Source of the DNA: Schizochytrium sp. TIO01
Lineage: Eukaryota > Sar > Bigyra > Thraustochytrida > Thraustochytriidae
Assembly: GCA_004764695.1 (NCBI GenBank)
Contig: SMSO01000034.1
Span: 3,604,501-3,668,500, forward strand
Reading direction: 5' to 3'
DNA: 64,000 bases
In this document: positions 20,582 to 32,979 of the stretch, piece after piece
Layout: every line of letters begins with the position of its first letter
How positions within the stretch are numbered: position 1 is the first letter of the stretch
Notes under the pieces: model-generated
What the model saw: the letters and a program-made list of their open reading frames with translations, nothing else
Told to the model about the DNA's origin: nothing
Database searches by the model: none
Translations under genes and position numbers: made by a program

Positions 20582-23500
20582 ACTGCTGAAGGGTGCCTTA
20601 TCAAGGTCGGCGCGGATTGCTCTTCTAAGTTAAAAAAGCAACAGCTTGAAAGTTGCAGCGGCTGCTGTTTCCTGGGAATTGGAAGGATGGATGTTCAGGT
20701 TGATATCGCGCGCAAGTTTTAGGGCAAAGCTCGCGTGATCCTCAAGGTTTTGACACCATCAACATAAATGTAAACTGAGTCGCGCAATTAAAATGGCTTG
20801 GTTTCTGTCGCTCTTTGCCTGGAACTTGAAGTCTGCAAGATGCAAAATCGCTCTTTACTCAGTCGTAGAGATTGTCTTAGTTTGATTTATTTTATCTGTG
20901 CAATCCAGCATGGACAGCCTCGCTGGAACCCTCCTGAAACCTAAACCCTAAAAATTAGTTTTCGTGGAAAAGCTGTTCGAAGGCTTAATTTGTCTTAATT
21001 AAAAATAATAAAAAAATAACTAAATATCTAAATCACTTATAAAAAATTAAATAGATAAATCATGAGCCTGCACATATTCTTAAAATTACAATTTTAAATA
21101 TATAGGCCTATATAGTACTTTTTAAAATTCAAATACAACTTTTCTAAGAGGATAAAATCAATGTTTCTATAGAAAACTATAGAATAAGCTAGTAAGGGAA
21201 AATGCGTGAAAAAAAAATTAAAAATGGAAGATAGAAGTGAGTTTGAAGTGGATTACTACGATTTACAATGCTGGAGCAGGGTGCTAGCTAGATTATTCAT
21301 CAATCAATGGTCCCCAGCATCGGCTTCTCTTTCCCTAGACCCTTTGAGACACCTTGTACACACTCAAACACCCGCAAAACCCTGTCAAGGTGAATAAGCA
21401 AGTAGCTAGTGGACCTTTTTGCAACACCTCAAGGTTTAGCGAACGCACCTTTTTTCCCCTTTTCCCTTTTCCTTTTCCCTTTCTAAAATAAGTCGTTCGT
21501 TTCAAGGTATTTTCCGTTTGTTACCAGATTCCACTGGATGAGAAGCCATTAAAGCACGACGACGGTCTATTTCAAATAGACCTTAGCTTTCTAAGAACGG
21601 AGCTTGAACTGATAAGACCTGAGGAGCTTCAGCAATAGTTTATTAAGAATATCCACAGATCTTGCAAGCAAAAAGTGGATAGTTGTGCTGAGTGATGATG
21701 ATTCCGAAAACAGGATATTTTAGGTGAAACTGCAAAGTGGACGATACATTCAAAAGTACTGCTGATGCTGCCTACGATTTTAGTGCTGACTGAGGAACGT
21801 GCTGTCTTATTACAAAAATAGTCAGCAATTCCGACGCCATGGAACATACCCTGGCTCATAGACGCACATGCATGCTGTGCAGCGCGTTTTTCCATTTACA
21901 GACGAGTGAAGGGGTGTCAGGAAATTATCTTCATGCTGTTTTCTGAAGATAATGTCATATTTGTTGTCATGTTGATAACGATGACAAAGCTATGTAGCTC
22001 ACCATGAGATTTATCGTTCACTAGCCGTGCCCTAATTTCAGACGATCGTTAAAACAATTCGCTAGTTTTTGTGGTAAACAAACAAAAAAACATGTTTCAC
22101 CCACCACAGAGTGCTACCTATCTATATGCTACAAAGAAGTTGAATGACGGCGAAGCACAATTCGCTACCTCTTACCTGAAATGTTTCGCCTTTGTATCAA
22201 CCCTGCAAATGAGGTCACATCATCCTAGTAGCTGAGACCTAAGTGGGCGCTGTTTCTTCCGAATGTGTTGTTTGTGTATGGTTAGTGTCATTATTCACTT
22301 GCACGCCTGGATTGACAACTCGCTACACACGAGAAAAAAGAGTGTTTTCAATTATAATTATTTTTGAAAAAAGATTAAATCAAAATTGAACAATAATTCA
22401 TTTACTTTTAAAGTTAATGGGGGAGGAAAAGAACTAAAAAAGGGGGGTGGAAGCGCGTCCAATCTAGCTAGCTAGCGCGGTCTCACTGTAGTGCAGCATG
22501 TTTCCAGGCCATTGCAGCCTAACGAATACACATAGACGTACGCACGATACACACGTTGTTCGAGCGGCCAAGCAAGCTAAGCATATAAAGCAACTGAGTA
22601 TTTTTTTGGTTCATGCTGACAGGCTGCCAGATGATGTCAGCAGAGTGCTACAACTTAGCAACACGTAAAGAAACGACACTCTTCTCCTTTTCATTTTGTT
22701 CAAGAGAAAGAAAGCACAGTGTCCGTGCACAGGTCGCAAGTGACCGTAAGAAAGACCCAAGTTCAAATTAGAGTTGTGCAAGTCGGAGCATGAGGCCCCA
22801 GTTAATCTCGTGCAAGCTGGAGTTCACGTCTTTCCGATAGACTGTTTGGCTTGTAACTCTGGGCACTTTTTCTATGCTATTGCACAGACAAACCAAGCCT
22901 CAATGATGCTTTTCATTTTTCTTCTTTTTTTTTCTTTTCGAAGAAAATAGCAAATCCAAGTTTGGCGTGTTTCGTAGTCCGAGTTCCATATCTCTCCCTA
23001 ATGTTCAGGCTGCATCGCAGTTTCTGTTATAATGTTGTTGCCCGCTTCAGTATGGCAATGCCTGCACACACTCTCAGCATGCGGTCGGAGGTAAGGCCAA
23101 ATCGTCTGGGGCAAGTTTTAGTGCGATCGAGCGCACTATTTAAACATTAAGGAATTAAACAAAGAGTGATACATATTTATAGTAGCTATGCAGTGTAAGA
23201 GACCTGGGTTGAGTGCGCACAGCGTACGGCATGTCAAAAACTTGAAAAGCTAGGTTTTAGCCATCATGATGATTTTTTATGGTCGATTATCATTATCATC
23301 ATATCATCATTTCCCGACTACATCAGCACTCTAAGTAGCCTCATCATACTTCTACCAAGTGGTTCTTCCACAATGTAGTGGGGATAAGGTCCGCGTCGCG
23401 AAGCCATGCGGAATGGTGGTCTTAGCATAGGTGCAGTAGCAAGAATGCTCCGTTGGCTGGAGATCATGCGTCTTATTATCCGTCCGAGGACTTGACAACA

Positions 23501-26500
23501 CGTCTCGTCATGATCAAGTACAATCCATTCTTGTTCTAGGTACCATTGACGCACTACCAAAGCGGTCTTTTCATCTTTGTACTACTGACTCTCGGACACA
23601 ACCTAACATATAAGCATAAATACTTACTACACAAAGCTATAGGTACAACTAGCATATACATTTTTTGATTTTTTTTTTCAATAGTGTAAATATTAACAGA
23701 GAATAAGGAAGTCAAACCAATAACGGGATAAGGAGGTCAGCTTGAAGGTGTAGCAGTCTAGATTAGCGGTCCCGGCCCGCCTCCTGAGCAGCCTGACACG
23801 TCTCGTCAGTTGCCTAATTTAAATGAAAAAATACCAAAAAAGCACGAGTTGAGAGCTTTAAACTGTCCTTAAGTATGACCATTCTCGGATATGAATGTCC
23901 TGCAGAAGAATTATTGACTGCTGTGTATCGAAATCGGTGCATTAAAATGACTCATTTGTCGAGACTTGGATGGGGTTGCCATTAACATAAGGTGTATAGT
24001 ATCCGCGCACAGCCAAAGCCCAACACAGAGGCGGTAAATCAAGATGATTGTCTGAGTCCATAGAAGATGGGTAGTGATTTAGAGAGGAGCATAAAACTTT
24101 ATGTAAAGACAAACAAAAAATAAAAAACACTAAAAACAAAAAACAAAAAAAACTCCGACTAATTTTCAGGTTTTAGCAGAATGAACTAACATAATATTAA
24201 GTGAAATGATAGAACTTCAAAGAAAATTTAGAATTCGGGGGTGGAACTTCTAGTATAATGGTGTTCTAGATGATTCGATACTAAAATTAGATAAGTACAG
24301 GCTGCTTTCATTGCATCCCCATCAGTCACCACAATAATCTCTGCCAAAGCTTGACATACACCCCTTCCCAAACCGTTGCTCAGTGCTACATTAGCAGCAG
24401 ATAACAGAGTACTATTACTTGATCTTTTATTGAACACCTAGCAGTATCAGTAAGCCGGAAAGAGCGAGCATGATCTCACTAAAGAGAAAATGAAAAGACA
24501 ATAATTAAAACCTTCATATTTTACTTGTTCTTTATCATTGTGCATGCGTGAGCTGGCCGACTAATGATGGCAGATGCGTGATCGATGAGTTCGTGTGCAT
24601 CCGCTTGCGTCCCAAAACTTTTAAGCCAACTTTTTTTTTAAAAACCTGCACAAGCATCACCTGGAGTATGTCAGTTTATCTGCACGTGCCGACTAGTTAA
24701 AGAAATTGAGGCATTTGGTTTGACTTCTTCCAGTCTAGCAGACCATGATTGGTGGGCAGGCATGCTAGGGTTTTGGCGCACGAATTCGTGCAGAATTCCC
24801 TCATCTGAGTACACGGTGTGATCAATCTCTCATAGTATCTACTAATGCACTGTCTAAGAAATAATAGTAAAGAGGTTGTTGGCTAGCAATATAGTGGGGA
24901 GATATCGATCTTCACACAATGATACTCATTGACATTACTTGGCCAAGAACACGAACATAGAAAGAATGTTGCAGATCTTTAAGGGGAAGGCAACCCCTGA
25001 TCAGTTGAATCGAAACGCATCAATCGATCTTATTGCGAATCGCTCCATACAACACCCCCCGCAAGTAAGGTGTATTCCTCTTCATGTTGCTACCCTGAGC
25101 ACTGACTGCCTGATATAGATCTTACCGCTTGTAAACCGCCAAGAGTTTATATTTAATCCTTCACTAGCGATTTTTTATCGCAACCTCGGAAAACCGCGAG
25201 CTAGCAGTTCAGATGCTCAAAGCAGTGCTAATGGGTCTATTGTCTAAACTCTTCAGTTATATTATTTTGTTTTTCATTTTGTATGATGTTGACAAACTTG
25301 AGCTCGTTGAGAGCCCCAACAGTTCAAACAATCAGGTGCTGCTACACACCATCTTCAGTTTGTGTAGAAATTTTAAATGCGACTGGCATTAGAGTCTACC
25401 TGTTGCCACCTGACCATTCTAGCCAACTTCGATCTCGTAAAACCTCGAGCAATAGTACGCTTGTGCAGTTACTACTTTGATCCTAGCATGGCTATTGACA
25501 AAGTTTGGATGGTGACCAATGTAAGGACAAGGATGGACTATATCATGAAAAGAGAGAGATACGCTTCTTGTGCACGCGCTCACCTCCAAGGATCGCTCTA
25601 ATGCAGTTTTTACATTTATATTTACACCACTTTAAAATAAAGTAAAAGATAAAGAAAAATTGCAAATTTATTATATGCACCATTGGTATTCCTTATTATT
25701 TATAGGAGTTGCTAATTCTTATTTGAAATGTTTTTTTGACATGTAGAGTTTTTAATTTTAATTTTAATTTTTTTAATGCGTATCTGCATTGCTTAGTGAT
25801 GCAAGCGCGCCTGGACCGGAGGCGCGGGGGTAGGATGACATCGCTAGTTCCTTCCGTGAGTAGCGCGAGAAACGAATAAATCCCCAGCATTCATTAATAC
25901 TCATCGACTAGGAATATACATTAGTGGTCCCGCGGCACGTGCACAACTTGAAGACAAAAACTCACTATTATAAATTTTAATTCGAAAAGTTATTAATTTT
26001 CCTCTATAGACACTTTCAAGTTCTTTGCTACTCTGAACAATCACCTTGCTTGAGTAAAAACTCGTGTCATCACTTCAGTTTTATCCTGAACATCTACACA
26101 CGTAGGTATTTAATAAATATATCTCTTTCATTGCAAGTCCCCAGGTAGGTGTAGTAAGAACGCTAATCACCAAATTTTCACGATATCACAATGAATTGAT
26201 TTCAAATTGTATAAAGTATTATTATTACTATTATTTAAACACATAAAACCTATTAAAGAGGGTTTCCTCACGAAATTGATGAGTGCAATAACCTGTGAAA
26301 GAGGGCTTCGGCTCTAAGCTTAAATATGGTTTAACTGTCAGCTTAAGGGACAAGTTTGGGATTGTGCGTCGCGACAACTAATTATAGCACGTGCCGTTCT
26401 GTTGTCTTTGGGATCAATGAAGATGCCTTTATCATAGTAAACAACTAGTACTAATAAGATCAATAGTAGATTAAGGTCCGCTTTTTTACAAGAGTTTTTT

Positions 26501-27785
26501 TTAGTTAAAATAAAAATAATTATAAATGTTTTTTGCTTTATAAAGCCAATAGTACTAGTATCTCCTTTTGTTCCTTTATTTTTAAAAAAGTAATAATAAA
26601 TATTTTAAAGACATTTAAAGACATTTAAAATCGTAAAATTAAAATAAATTAAAGAAATAGTGTGGTTGTTTTCTACTAATTATATGGATTTGGGTTAAAG
26701 AAAACACTGTGGCTTCATAGTAACACATAATCAGGTGTTAATTCTACTCTTAAGTGGTTAATACTAAATATTTTGACGCTGCCCAACATCTATTCATTTA
26801 ATACCTCATTTTTAGAAACATAGTTTACATCTAGAAGAGCCCCATTTATGACTGGTCTAATTAATTTCGTTCAGACAGCTTACAAGGGAGAATGAGCGTG
26901 CCCGTACACCGGAAGAGACACCCAGATTTACAAAATGAATTTCTTCAAACTTTTACAAAGTTTATATCCTTTAAAAGAGGAATTTATTATAATAATTACA
27001 ATATAGCAAATAGAACAGAACGGAAACCAACAAGGTAAGGTCAGCAACAGCAGAACCCAGTTACGCACTTACTTGCTCGCTCGCTGATTGTTAAAAAAGC
27101 AGCAGCAACTAAGGTTTGTTGCGTGTATTCCATAAGTTTTATAAGTACATAGATACTTACGTACCTGGGCAGATTACTATTCACAGTATTTGTTCGTTCA
27201 CAAGCCCTCAAAGCCGACCACGCCCTTGGTGAATCAGATCAGCCAGGGAAAATAAGAATAGCAACTTTCGGCACAGAACAAAGAGTTCCTCAACAAAATT
27301 CTTCCCTTACCCGGTTGGAGAGCAAAGAATTAATACCTACTACCTGAACAAGCCCAGTTTCACTAAGCCTTAACCCAGTCGCTCATTTGCTTGAAGTGCG
27401 AGCAAAAACCGAAACACGCCTTTTTCTGCCTTGAGTAGCTCGCATTTGCTTTCCAGAGTTCACGCACAGGTCCCCAAGGGTTCCGTCAAACAAGCCTCAG
27501 CTAACAAGCATTGCATATCAAGTAGGTCAGCAAGCAGACCTCTGCTGCAAGACCCGATTGCCGCCGTGGAAACCTGAAGCGTACGTCGTGAGTCGCCTCC
27601 ATCTCCAACGCGGCAACCTCTTCGTTGCTTGCACTGTCGTCTTCTGCAATTCTTAGTTCTCCTCTTCCCTTCTGTGAAGCTGCTTTCGCGGTGTTTTCTT
27701 TCTCTCTGTTTCTCTCGATTCTTCTCATCTTCTCATTTCCTGCATTTCCTCGCTTGTTCCTGTTAAAGCTCTTTTCGCTTTGCGA

Positions 27786-27838
27786 AAGGAAAAGGAAAAG
27801 GAAAAGGAAAAGTGAAAGGAAAAGTGAAAGGAAAGAAA
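27786..27838. repeat. (GGAAAA)n-type purine-strand microsatellite
   Basis: Imperfect tandem units of GGAAAA and GTGAAA directly following a pyrimidine-rich stretch (27650-27770). Together they form a strand-asymmetric polypyrimidine/polypurine tract upstream of the kinase gene. It is followed by an AAGC tandem at about 27893-27915. Confidence 0.75.
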
Positions 27839-28076
27839 GGAAGGAAGCGCAAATTCTTTTCACTTTTACTATTTTTCTAAGCAAATAAGAGGAAGCAAGC
27901 GCAAGCAAGCAAGCAAGTTGTGAAACTATATAAAAGTGATTTATTTCTAAAAAGCGATTGCTTGATTGAGCGCTTGTTGAGCGAGCAGCAAATCATAATT
28001 CTCTTCGCGCGCCGTGCGATAGAGTCGCGCGGTCGCATACTGTGTGGATCCTGCTACGGCTCGTGTACCGTCAGAG

Positions 28077-29864
28077 ATGGCTGTGCTTGCGGGTCGCTTT
28101 GTGGTGGAGGACACTGTTCGCGAGACGGCGTCCTCCCAGGTGCTCGCTTGTAGGGATTTAGTAAATGGCTTCGGCAACGAGCTCGTGGCGGTCAAGATGG
28201 TGAGGCCCGAGCTAGGTGTCTTGGGTACCCAGGAATTTCAAATGCTACAGGGATTATGCGCAGATGACACACAAGGGTGCATTGTTCATGCAAAAGGCGT
28301 ATTCACAGAAAACAACCGCACCTGTATTGTCATGGAGCTGCTCGGAGACTCTCTTCATGATAGGGCACGGCAGGCTCATCGCGTAGACCTCGGCACATTT
28401 GTTCAGATCGCCAGAGATATTTTGACGGCGGTAAAGTATGTACATGATAAAGGCGTTATTCATGCTGATATCAAACCAGGAAACTTTGCGTTTGTACCCA
28501 ATACCCAAGGACGCATCAAGCTCATAGACTTTGGCAATGCCATGTCCTTTGAGCACACTTACCTGTACTACGACGACTTCAATGTTCAAACAACCCGTTA
28601 CCGCGCACCAGAGTGTGTATTCGGGATTCCTTTTGGATCTAAGATTGACATCTGGTCCTCAGCGGTTACTCTGCTTGAGCTTGCCCTCGGCAAATCTCTT
28701 TTCACAGCTAGTAACAACCGCGATCTCATCTCAGAGTGGCGTGTGTTTTTCGGTCGTGTCGATCCAGCCCCTTTTGTCACAGGAAAATTCTACAGCAGTA
28801 ACAGCAATAGCCAAAAGCGGCGGGTGCCATGTTCTCCCACAGATCCCAGCAAGTCTTTGCAACAGGATTCCCGAGGACGCGCTACACGCCTTCGGCCTCA
28901 CGGAAGTGCCGAGTATCATCACCCTGGTGGCATCAAAACAACCGTTCGCATGCAGCAAACTGCACGGCGTCGCGCAAGTGTCACCGGTACTGAGCAAGTT
29001 CGTGGCATTATACATGCGGTTGGACGCAGGCCTGCACCCTTCAACGCACAGCGGGCTTCGCTCCAGCATTCGCCATCATTTAACGAGGCTCATGAGATTG
29101 ACTGTGATGCAGACCATGACATGCCCACCTCCACTCCAAGCCTTGCAAGCCTTGGAAGTCTCGGTAGCCCGAGGTTTGCATTTGGTGCTGGTTCTTCTAA
29201 CGCCCAGTGTGAACTGCCAGATGCAGCTTTAAATAGCAATCCTGATGTTGATATGGAGGGTTCCAGCGCTACAGTCCATCCTAATATCACAGGGTTGTCT
29301 ACTTTTAACGCCGCAGCAAGTACACTTGAGCTTGATGAGGCTGCCTCGATGCACAAACCTGATGTGAGCAACCTGTCTTACCGTGGAGCTCGTCTTACGA
29401 CACAAGGTGCGATGTCACAGATGAAGGTTGAGACGCAACCCTTTCTGGCCACCCCACCCCCTTTGACAGCTGCCCCTCCTTCCCAATATTACGACACCGA
29501 CTCGCCTCTGTCGCAGCCTGCTTGCATTGGACGCTTGCAGGATTTAACGGAATTCGAGTCGTCTCCAGGTGCCACTTCACACCTGCCAACCTCTAATCCG
29601 AACTTCACATTTACAGCGGGATACCAAGATATCTCCAAAGGCCTGAACGGAAAGCCGCGTGTTGCTGCGTTTGAACCATTTGAGCTTGCTCGTACACGTT
29701 CTGAAATTACACAGTTGCTTCGTGCGAATGGTTCAGAAATAGCTTTTTCCGAGGAATGTGTTGATCTGCTTGCTCGCATGCTTATTTTTGATCCTGAACG
29801 TAGACTCAGTGCTGACGAAGCATTGATCCACCCTGCGTTAAACAGGTTCGAAATGGAGCAATGA
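28077..29864 (+). CDS. CMGC/DYRK-like protein kinase with a large insert in the catalytic domain
   Basis: The first ATG gives 595 residues. Kinase motifs are VAVK (K40), the catalytic loop HADIKPGN (D131), IDFGNA (D151), the RYRAPE motif (177-179) and the subdomain IX segment KIDIWSSAVTLLELALG. The last motif of the domain, subdomain XI (CVDLLARMLIFDPERRLSADEALIHPAL), appears only at about residues 560-590. About 300-330 Ser/Pro/Thr-rich residues are therefore inserted between subdomains X and XI. The Gly-rich loop is replaced by VEDTVRETASSQV without glycine, while the catalytic Asp residues remain. HAD instead of HRD and the Tyr-rich activation segment (YLYYDDFNVQTTRYRAPE) point toward the DYRK/CLK side of CMGC. 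The insert looks disordered and rich in potential phosphosites. The gene converges on CPT2. Subfamily assignment is tentative. Confidence 0.85.
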   Translation: MAVLAGRFVVEDTVRETASSQVLACRDLVNGFGNELVAVKMVRPELGVLGTQEFQMLQGLCADDTQGCIVHAKGVFTENNRTCIVMELLGDSLHDRARQAHRVDLGTFVQIARDILTAVKYVHDKGVIHADIKPGNFAFVPNTQGRIKLIDFGNAMSFEHTYLYYDDFNVQTTRYRAPECVFGIPFGSKIDIWSSAVTLLELALGKSLFTASNNRDLISEWRVFFGRVDPAPFVTGKFYSSNSNSQKRRVPCSPTDPSKSLQQDSRGRATRLRPHGSAEYHHPGGIKTTVRMQQTARRRASVTGTEQVRGIIHAVGRRPAPFNAQRASLQHSPSFNEAHEIDCDADHDMPTSTPSLASLGSLGSPRFAFGAGSSNAQCELPDAALNSNPDVDMEGSSATVHPNITGLSTFNAAASTLELDEAASMHKPDVSNLSYRGARLTTQGAMSQMKVETQPFLATPPPLTAAPPSQYYDTDSPLSQPACIGRLQDLTEFESSPGATSHLPTSNPNFTFTAGYQDISKGLNGKPRVAAFEPFELARTRSEITQLLRANGSEIAFSEECVDLLARMLIFDPERRLSADEALIHPALNRFEMEQ

Positions 29865-30966
29865 GTAAATGCCATGTTTTTAATGGCAACCATCTACTGG
29901 ATCATAAAATATGATTCCTGAGATGCCATCCAAGTGAACAATCGTTTCGATGGGATCTCGAAGTATAAATTTTCTTTGACCAAAGTAAATGTTCTGATGC
30001 ATCTCGTTGACAAACAACATGATGAATAGTATCTCTCGCACTCACCCTCTGATATAAGCTGCAAGTAACCATATGCTGAGCCAGAGTGTCTTGGTGATGA
30101 TTAACAAAGTGAGCATCAGATCCATTTATTTTCGGCTCTTCTTATTATATTGCCGGGGCTAACTTTACCCCTTCCTAATTTCTCATTCTACTAGAGATTA
30201 CGTGAAATTGATTAGGAACTTCTAGGCGAATATATCGCGTAAACGGATGAAGAACGGTCAGGAAAGCTCTTCTATCTTCGTTTGCACATTGTTATACCCA
30301 TTCTTCGGCGCGCATTACCAACCCGTTTCCGCCAAATCTTTGTTTTGTTCCTTCCTCGAATTGTTCTTTTGTTCATATCCGTATTAATTGTCAAGCCAGC
30401 GATGAGCGAGTCGCCATCTTTGGCCGCACGAATTGAGTTAAACAAACACACACAAAACGCCGCATAGGTCCCATACACTATCATCATTGATTTTTCCAAC
30501 ATCACAAATCATAATAGGAATTGGGAGATGCATGGCGAATTTATTTTCATTTCTCGAGACAGTGCCTTTACACTAATTAGTTACATTGATTACAAAATGT
30601 TATTTGTTGTTTTTATCCCTTATTCGCATCCACTATATGCTAATTTTTTTCTTTGAGCTTTGAAATAAAAAATGATCCAGCACCATGATTGTGAGCATTT
30701 ATAAGTGAACTCTAGAGACGAACAACGACTGATTTCTCATATTTAAAGTTCATAGCGATGCAAGTATCTATGTTTTTGTTATATTCTATTATACTGTAGG
30801 TTTTAAAGGTCTAAAATTTATCAGTAGTGATTATCAGAACAAAAAGGATTTTGAATAGGGCAAGCTTGAATCAAGGAATTGAAAACGCAATTGCACAAAT
30901 GCTCAAACAAAATAAAAGTTTCGAACTATAGCTACGGATTTTATGATACCGGGTGATGTTGTACGA
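29865..30966. other. Convergent 3' spacer, no gene seen
   Basis: About 1.1 kb of AT-rich DNA between the kinase and CPT2 3' ends. A short overlapping pair of open frames at 30272-30505 has no recognisable domain. Confidence 0.45.
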
Positions 30967-32979
30967 TTAGGCCTTCTTCAAGGCGTCGATCATATCAGTG
31001 TATGCCTTGTCAAGGTGAGTGGCAAAGTCCTGGGAACCGAGACCATAGGTGGCAACAGCCGTACGCACTCCTTCGCCGGAAATGCCGTAAGCCAAAGCAT
31101 AACAGTCATCGTTAACAGGGCCAAAGCCGCCTGCGTAAAGTGCGTCACTCGACAAGGTACTTGTCGAGAGAATGATACGGTTAAGGACCTGATAAGCTTT
31201 GTCATTATAGATCGCAGGAAGCTTGCCGCCATCACGCTTCTCGGCAAGTACACGAAGTGCAAACAAGTGGCGATCCATTCCCTTGCCCATCAGAGCATCT
31301 TTGGTAATTTCACCATGACGCTTGATAGCCTTACGCAAGAGCTCAGCGCGTTTCTCTCCGGAAATAGAGCCGTCACAAAAGGCCTTCGCAAAAGCAGCAG
31401 CCTCAGGTGTAGCAGAACGAATGGTTTCAGTACGGCCATGCTTGAAGGCGGCAGTACTAGCAGATTCGTATGTGGCAGGGGTGTAACCACGAAGACGTTC
31501 ATGCGCGAGCTGGAAGCCCATCTGCATAAAGCCATCAGCACCTATATTGAGGTCTTTCAGAGTCTTCTTGTTGAAGGCTTCAGATTCAAAAGTTCCAACC
31601 TCAAGTTTGGCAACAGCACTATCAAAGGCTGCACCAGCCTTCTCAACTTGTTTTGCGAGTTCACCATCGATATCAAACTTGAGGCGGAGGGGAACACCAA
31701 CACCTGCAGAAGCTGCTCCTGCACCGGCATCGGCGCTGGAACCACCAGTAATGACAGAGGGGATTCCGCTTGTGACCTTGGCACGCGGTGCCACAGCGGA
31801 GGCATCCTTGTAAACCTCATTGAAGTAGCGGAGTACGGCCACACCATCACCCCATGCGTGCTCAAAGTTCACGCAAGCCTTGCCATTAGCAGCGATGATG
31901 AGCTGGAAGCTCTTGTCAAACCAGCGGTTACGTCCGTTGCCATGAAGCATGACTCCAGCAATGTCTTGGTAAGATTCTGGCTTGGCATCATCAAGGCAGA
32001 TTGCAAAGATCGCAGAGTCAATGGCTTGAAGAGATGCCTTGTTGGTCGGATTCTTCTCCATAAAATCACGAGCGTCAGCCCATGAATCACGATCCATCGC
32101 GGTGAGAGCACCAATGGGAGCGTCAGAATCCTTGTTGGCTTCGTCAGCAAGAATAGAGCGGATACTACGCTCAAGAGTCTCGTGGTCGACGATGGACATA
32201 TCATCATTGAGGACCTGGACCGTGTAAAAGGCATTACCGCGCTGAATGACGACGTGCTTGGATTCCTGAGGTTTAAATTTACGAATCTCGTCGCGAGTAC
32301 GGTGCGGAATACGGGTAGATGAGAACAGGTTCTTGTACTGGCTCATATCAAGTGGGTATGCGTTAAAAAGATAGGAGCCATAGAAAGAGACCTGGCGCGG
32401 GAGCATACTACAGATAAAGTCATAAGTCTTCGTCATGCTCTTCTTCGGGTCAATGTGGAAGATATCTGGAATCAGCTTGCCGTCCTCAAGCGTTCTGTAG
32501 AAACGTAGGGAGCTCGCAAGCATGTTTGCTGTGCGAGTGGCCTGATCCATCTTGCTGGCATCCTTCTCGTCATTAAAAGTGAGTTGCGGGTTGAAGTTAA
32601 GCGGCAGCGGATCGCGGGATTTCAAGTACATATCAAACCACATTTCATTGTAAAAGCTTGAGTACTTCTTTTTATCAAGCGCGATCAATTCCTCCTGAAG
32701 CGAAGGACCTGCACCGCTCTTGAAATCAGCCACTGCCTTGAGAGTTTGGGCGTACTCATCTTCAGTGACCATAGGTTTGCTAAAGTACTCGTATTTCTGC
32801 AACGTATCTTCGAGCTTGGGTACCGCGAGCTTGGGCAAAGAATCCTGGAAGTGATACGTAGGAATCGTAGTCTCATGAAGGTACGGCGGAATCGTGCCCA
32901 TCGCCCTCACCGCGCTTCCTTTATTAGCAGCCAAAGATCCGGCGCGAGCCGTTGCCTTGCGTGAAGCCATCCGCATCAT
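30967..32979 (-). CDS. CPT2: Carnitine O-palmitoyltransferase 2-type acyltransferase
   Basis: The enzyme transfers long-chain acyl groups between carnitine and CoA in the mitochondrial matrix, feeding beta-oxidation. The ATG at 32979 gives 670 residues, close to human CPT2 (658). The N-terminus (MMRMASRKATARAGSLAANKGSAV) is a good mitochondrial presequence, followed by the family's opening block (PTYHFQDSLPKLAVPKLEDTLQKY). The catalytic His lies in NFEHAWGDGVAVLRYFNEV (H374), the CPT2-type signature. Other family blocks include ARTANMLASSLRFYRTL, the choline/carnitine-side SSDALYAGGFGPVNDDCYALAYGI and the C-terminal helix. There is no PTS1 at the end (LKKA), which argues against a peroxisomal carnitine acetyltransferase. 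It is a single exon and converges on the kinase. Confidence 0.93.
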   Translation of the reverse strand: MMRMASRKATARAGSLAANKGSAVRAMGTIPPYLHETTIPTYHFQDSLPKLAVPKLEDTLQKYEYFSKPMVTEDEYAQTLKAVADFKSGAGPSLQEELIALDKKKYSSFYNEMWFDMYLKSRDPLPLNFNPQLTFNDEKDASKMDQATRTANMLASSLRFYRTLEDGKLIPDIFHIDPKKSMTKTYDFICSMLPRQVSFYGSYLFNAYPLDMSQYKNLFSSTRIPHRTRDEIRKFKPQESKHVVIQRGNAFYTVQVLNDDMSIVDHETLERSIRSILADEANKDSDAPIGALTAMDRDSWADARDFMEKNPTNKASLQAIDSAIFAICLDDAKPESYQDIAGVMLHGNGRNRWFDKSFQLIIAANGKACVNFEHAWGDGVAVLRYFNEVYKDASAVAPRAKVTSGIPSVITGGSSADAGAGAASAGVGVPLRLKFDIDGELAKQVEKAGAAFDSAVAKLEVGTFESEAFNKKTLKDLNIGADGFMQMGFQLAHERLRGYTPATYESASTAAFKHGRTETIRSATPEAAAFAKAFCDGSISGEKRAELLRKAIKRHGEITKDALMGKGMDRHLFALRVLAEKRDGGKLPAIYNDKAYQVLNRIILSTSTLSSDALYAGGFGPVNDDCYALAYGISGEGVRTAVATYGLGSQDFATHLDKAYTDMIDALKKA

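Larger units (their letters stand above)
17808..28076. other. 10.3-kb gene-poor AT-rich region
   Basis: The largest gap in the window. It has very AT-rich blocks at about 20980-21190, 22340-22440, 25610-25770 and 26180-26690, and T/A runs near 24110-24150. Short fragments with some protein-like character occur (plus 20246-20581; minus 23318-23560, 23942-24100 and 24228-24437), but none builds a convincing gene. No terminal repeats, transposase, tRNA or rRNA was recognised. The last 600 bases are Ser/Lys-codon-like low-complexity DNA leading into the kinase gene. Confidence 0.4.

Noticed and set aside
23318-24437. Minus-strand fragments that faintly recall a PLP serine/threonine dehydratase (GLGRGVCQALAEIIVVTDGDAMKA split over the exon-like piece, then PPLCWALA) or ankyrin repeats.
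   Set aside because: The likeness is short, fits two unrelated families equally badly, has several stops between pieces and no lysine-containing PLP site is visible.
28531-29232. A 233-codon alternative plus frame inside the kinase gene.
   Set aside because: The main kinase frame is open throughout and links recognisable N- and C-terminal kinase motifs; the alternative frame has no domain.
30943-32085. A 380-codon plus-strand frame antisense to CPT2.
   Set aside because: CPT2 on the minus strand is full-length and has its catalytic motif; the plus frame is a codon-usage shadow.
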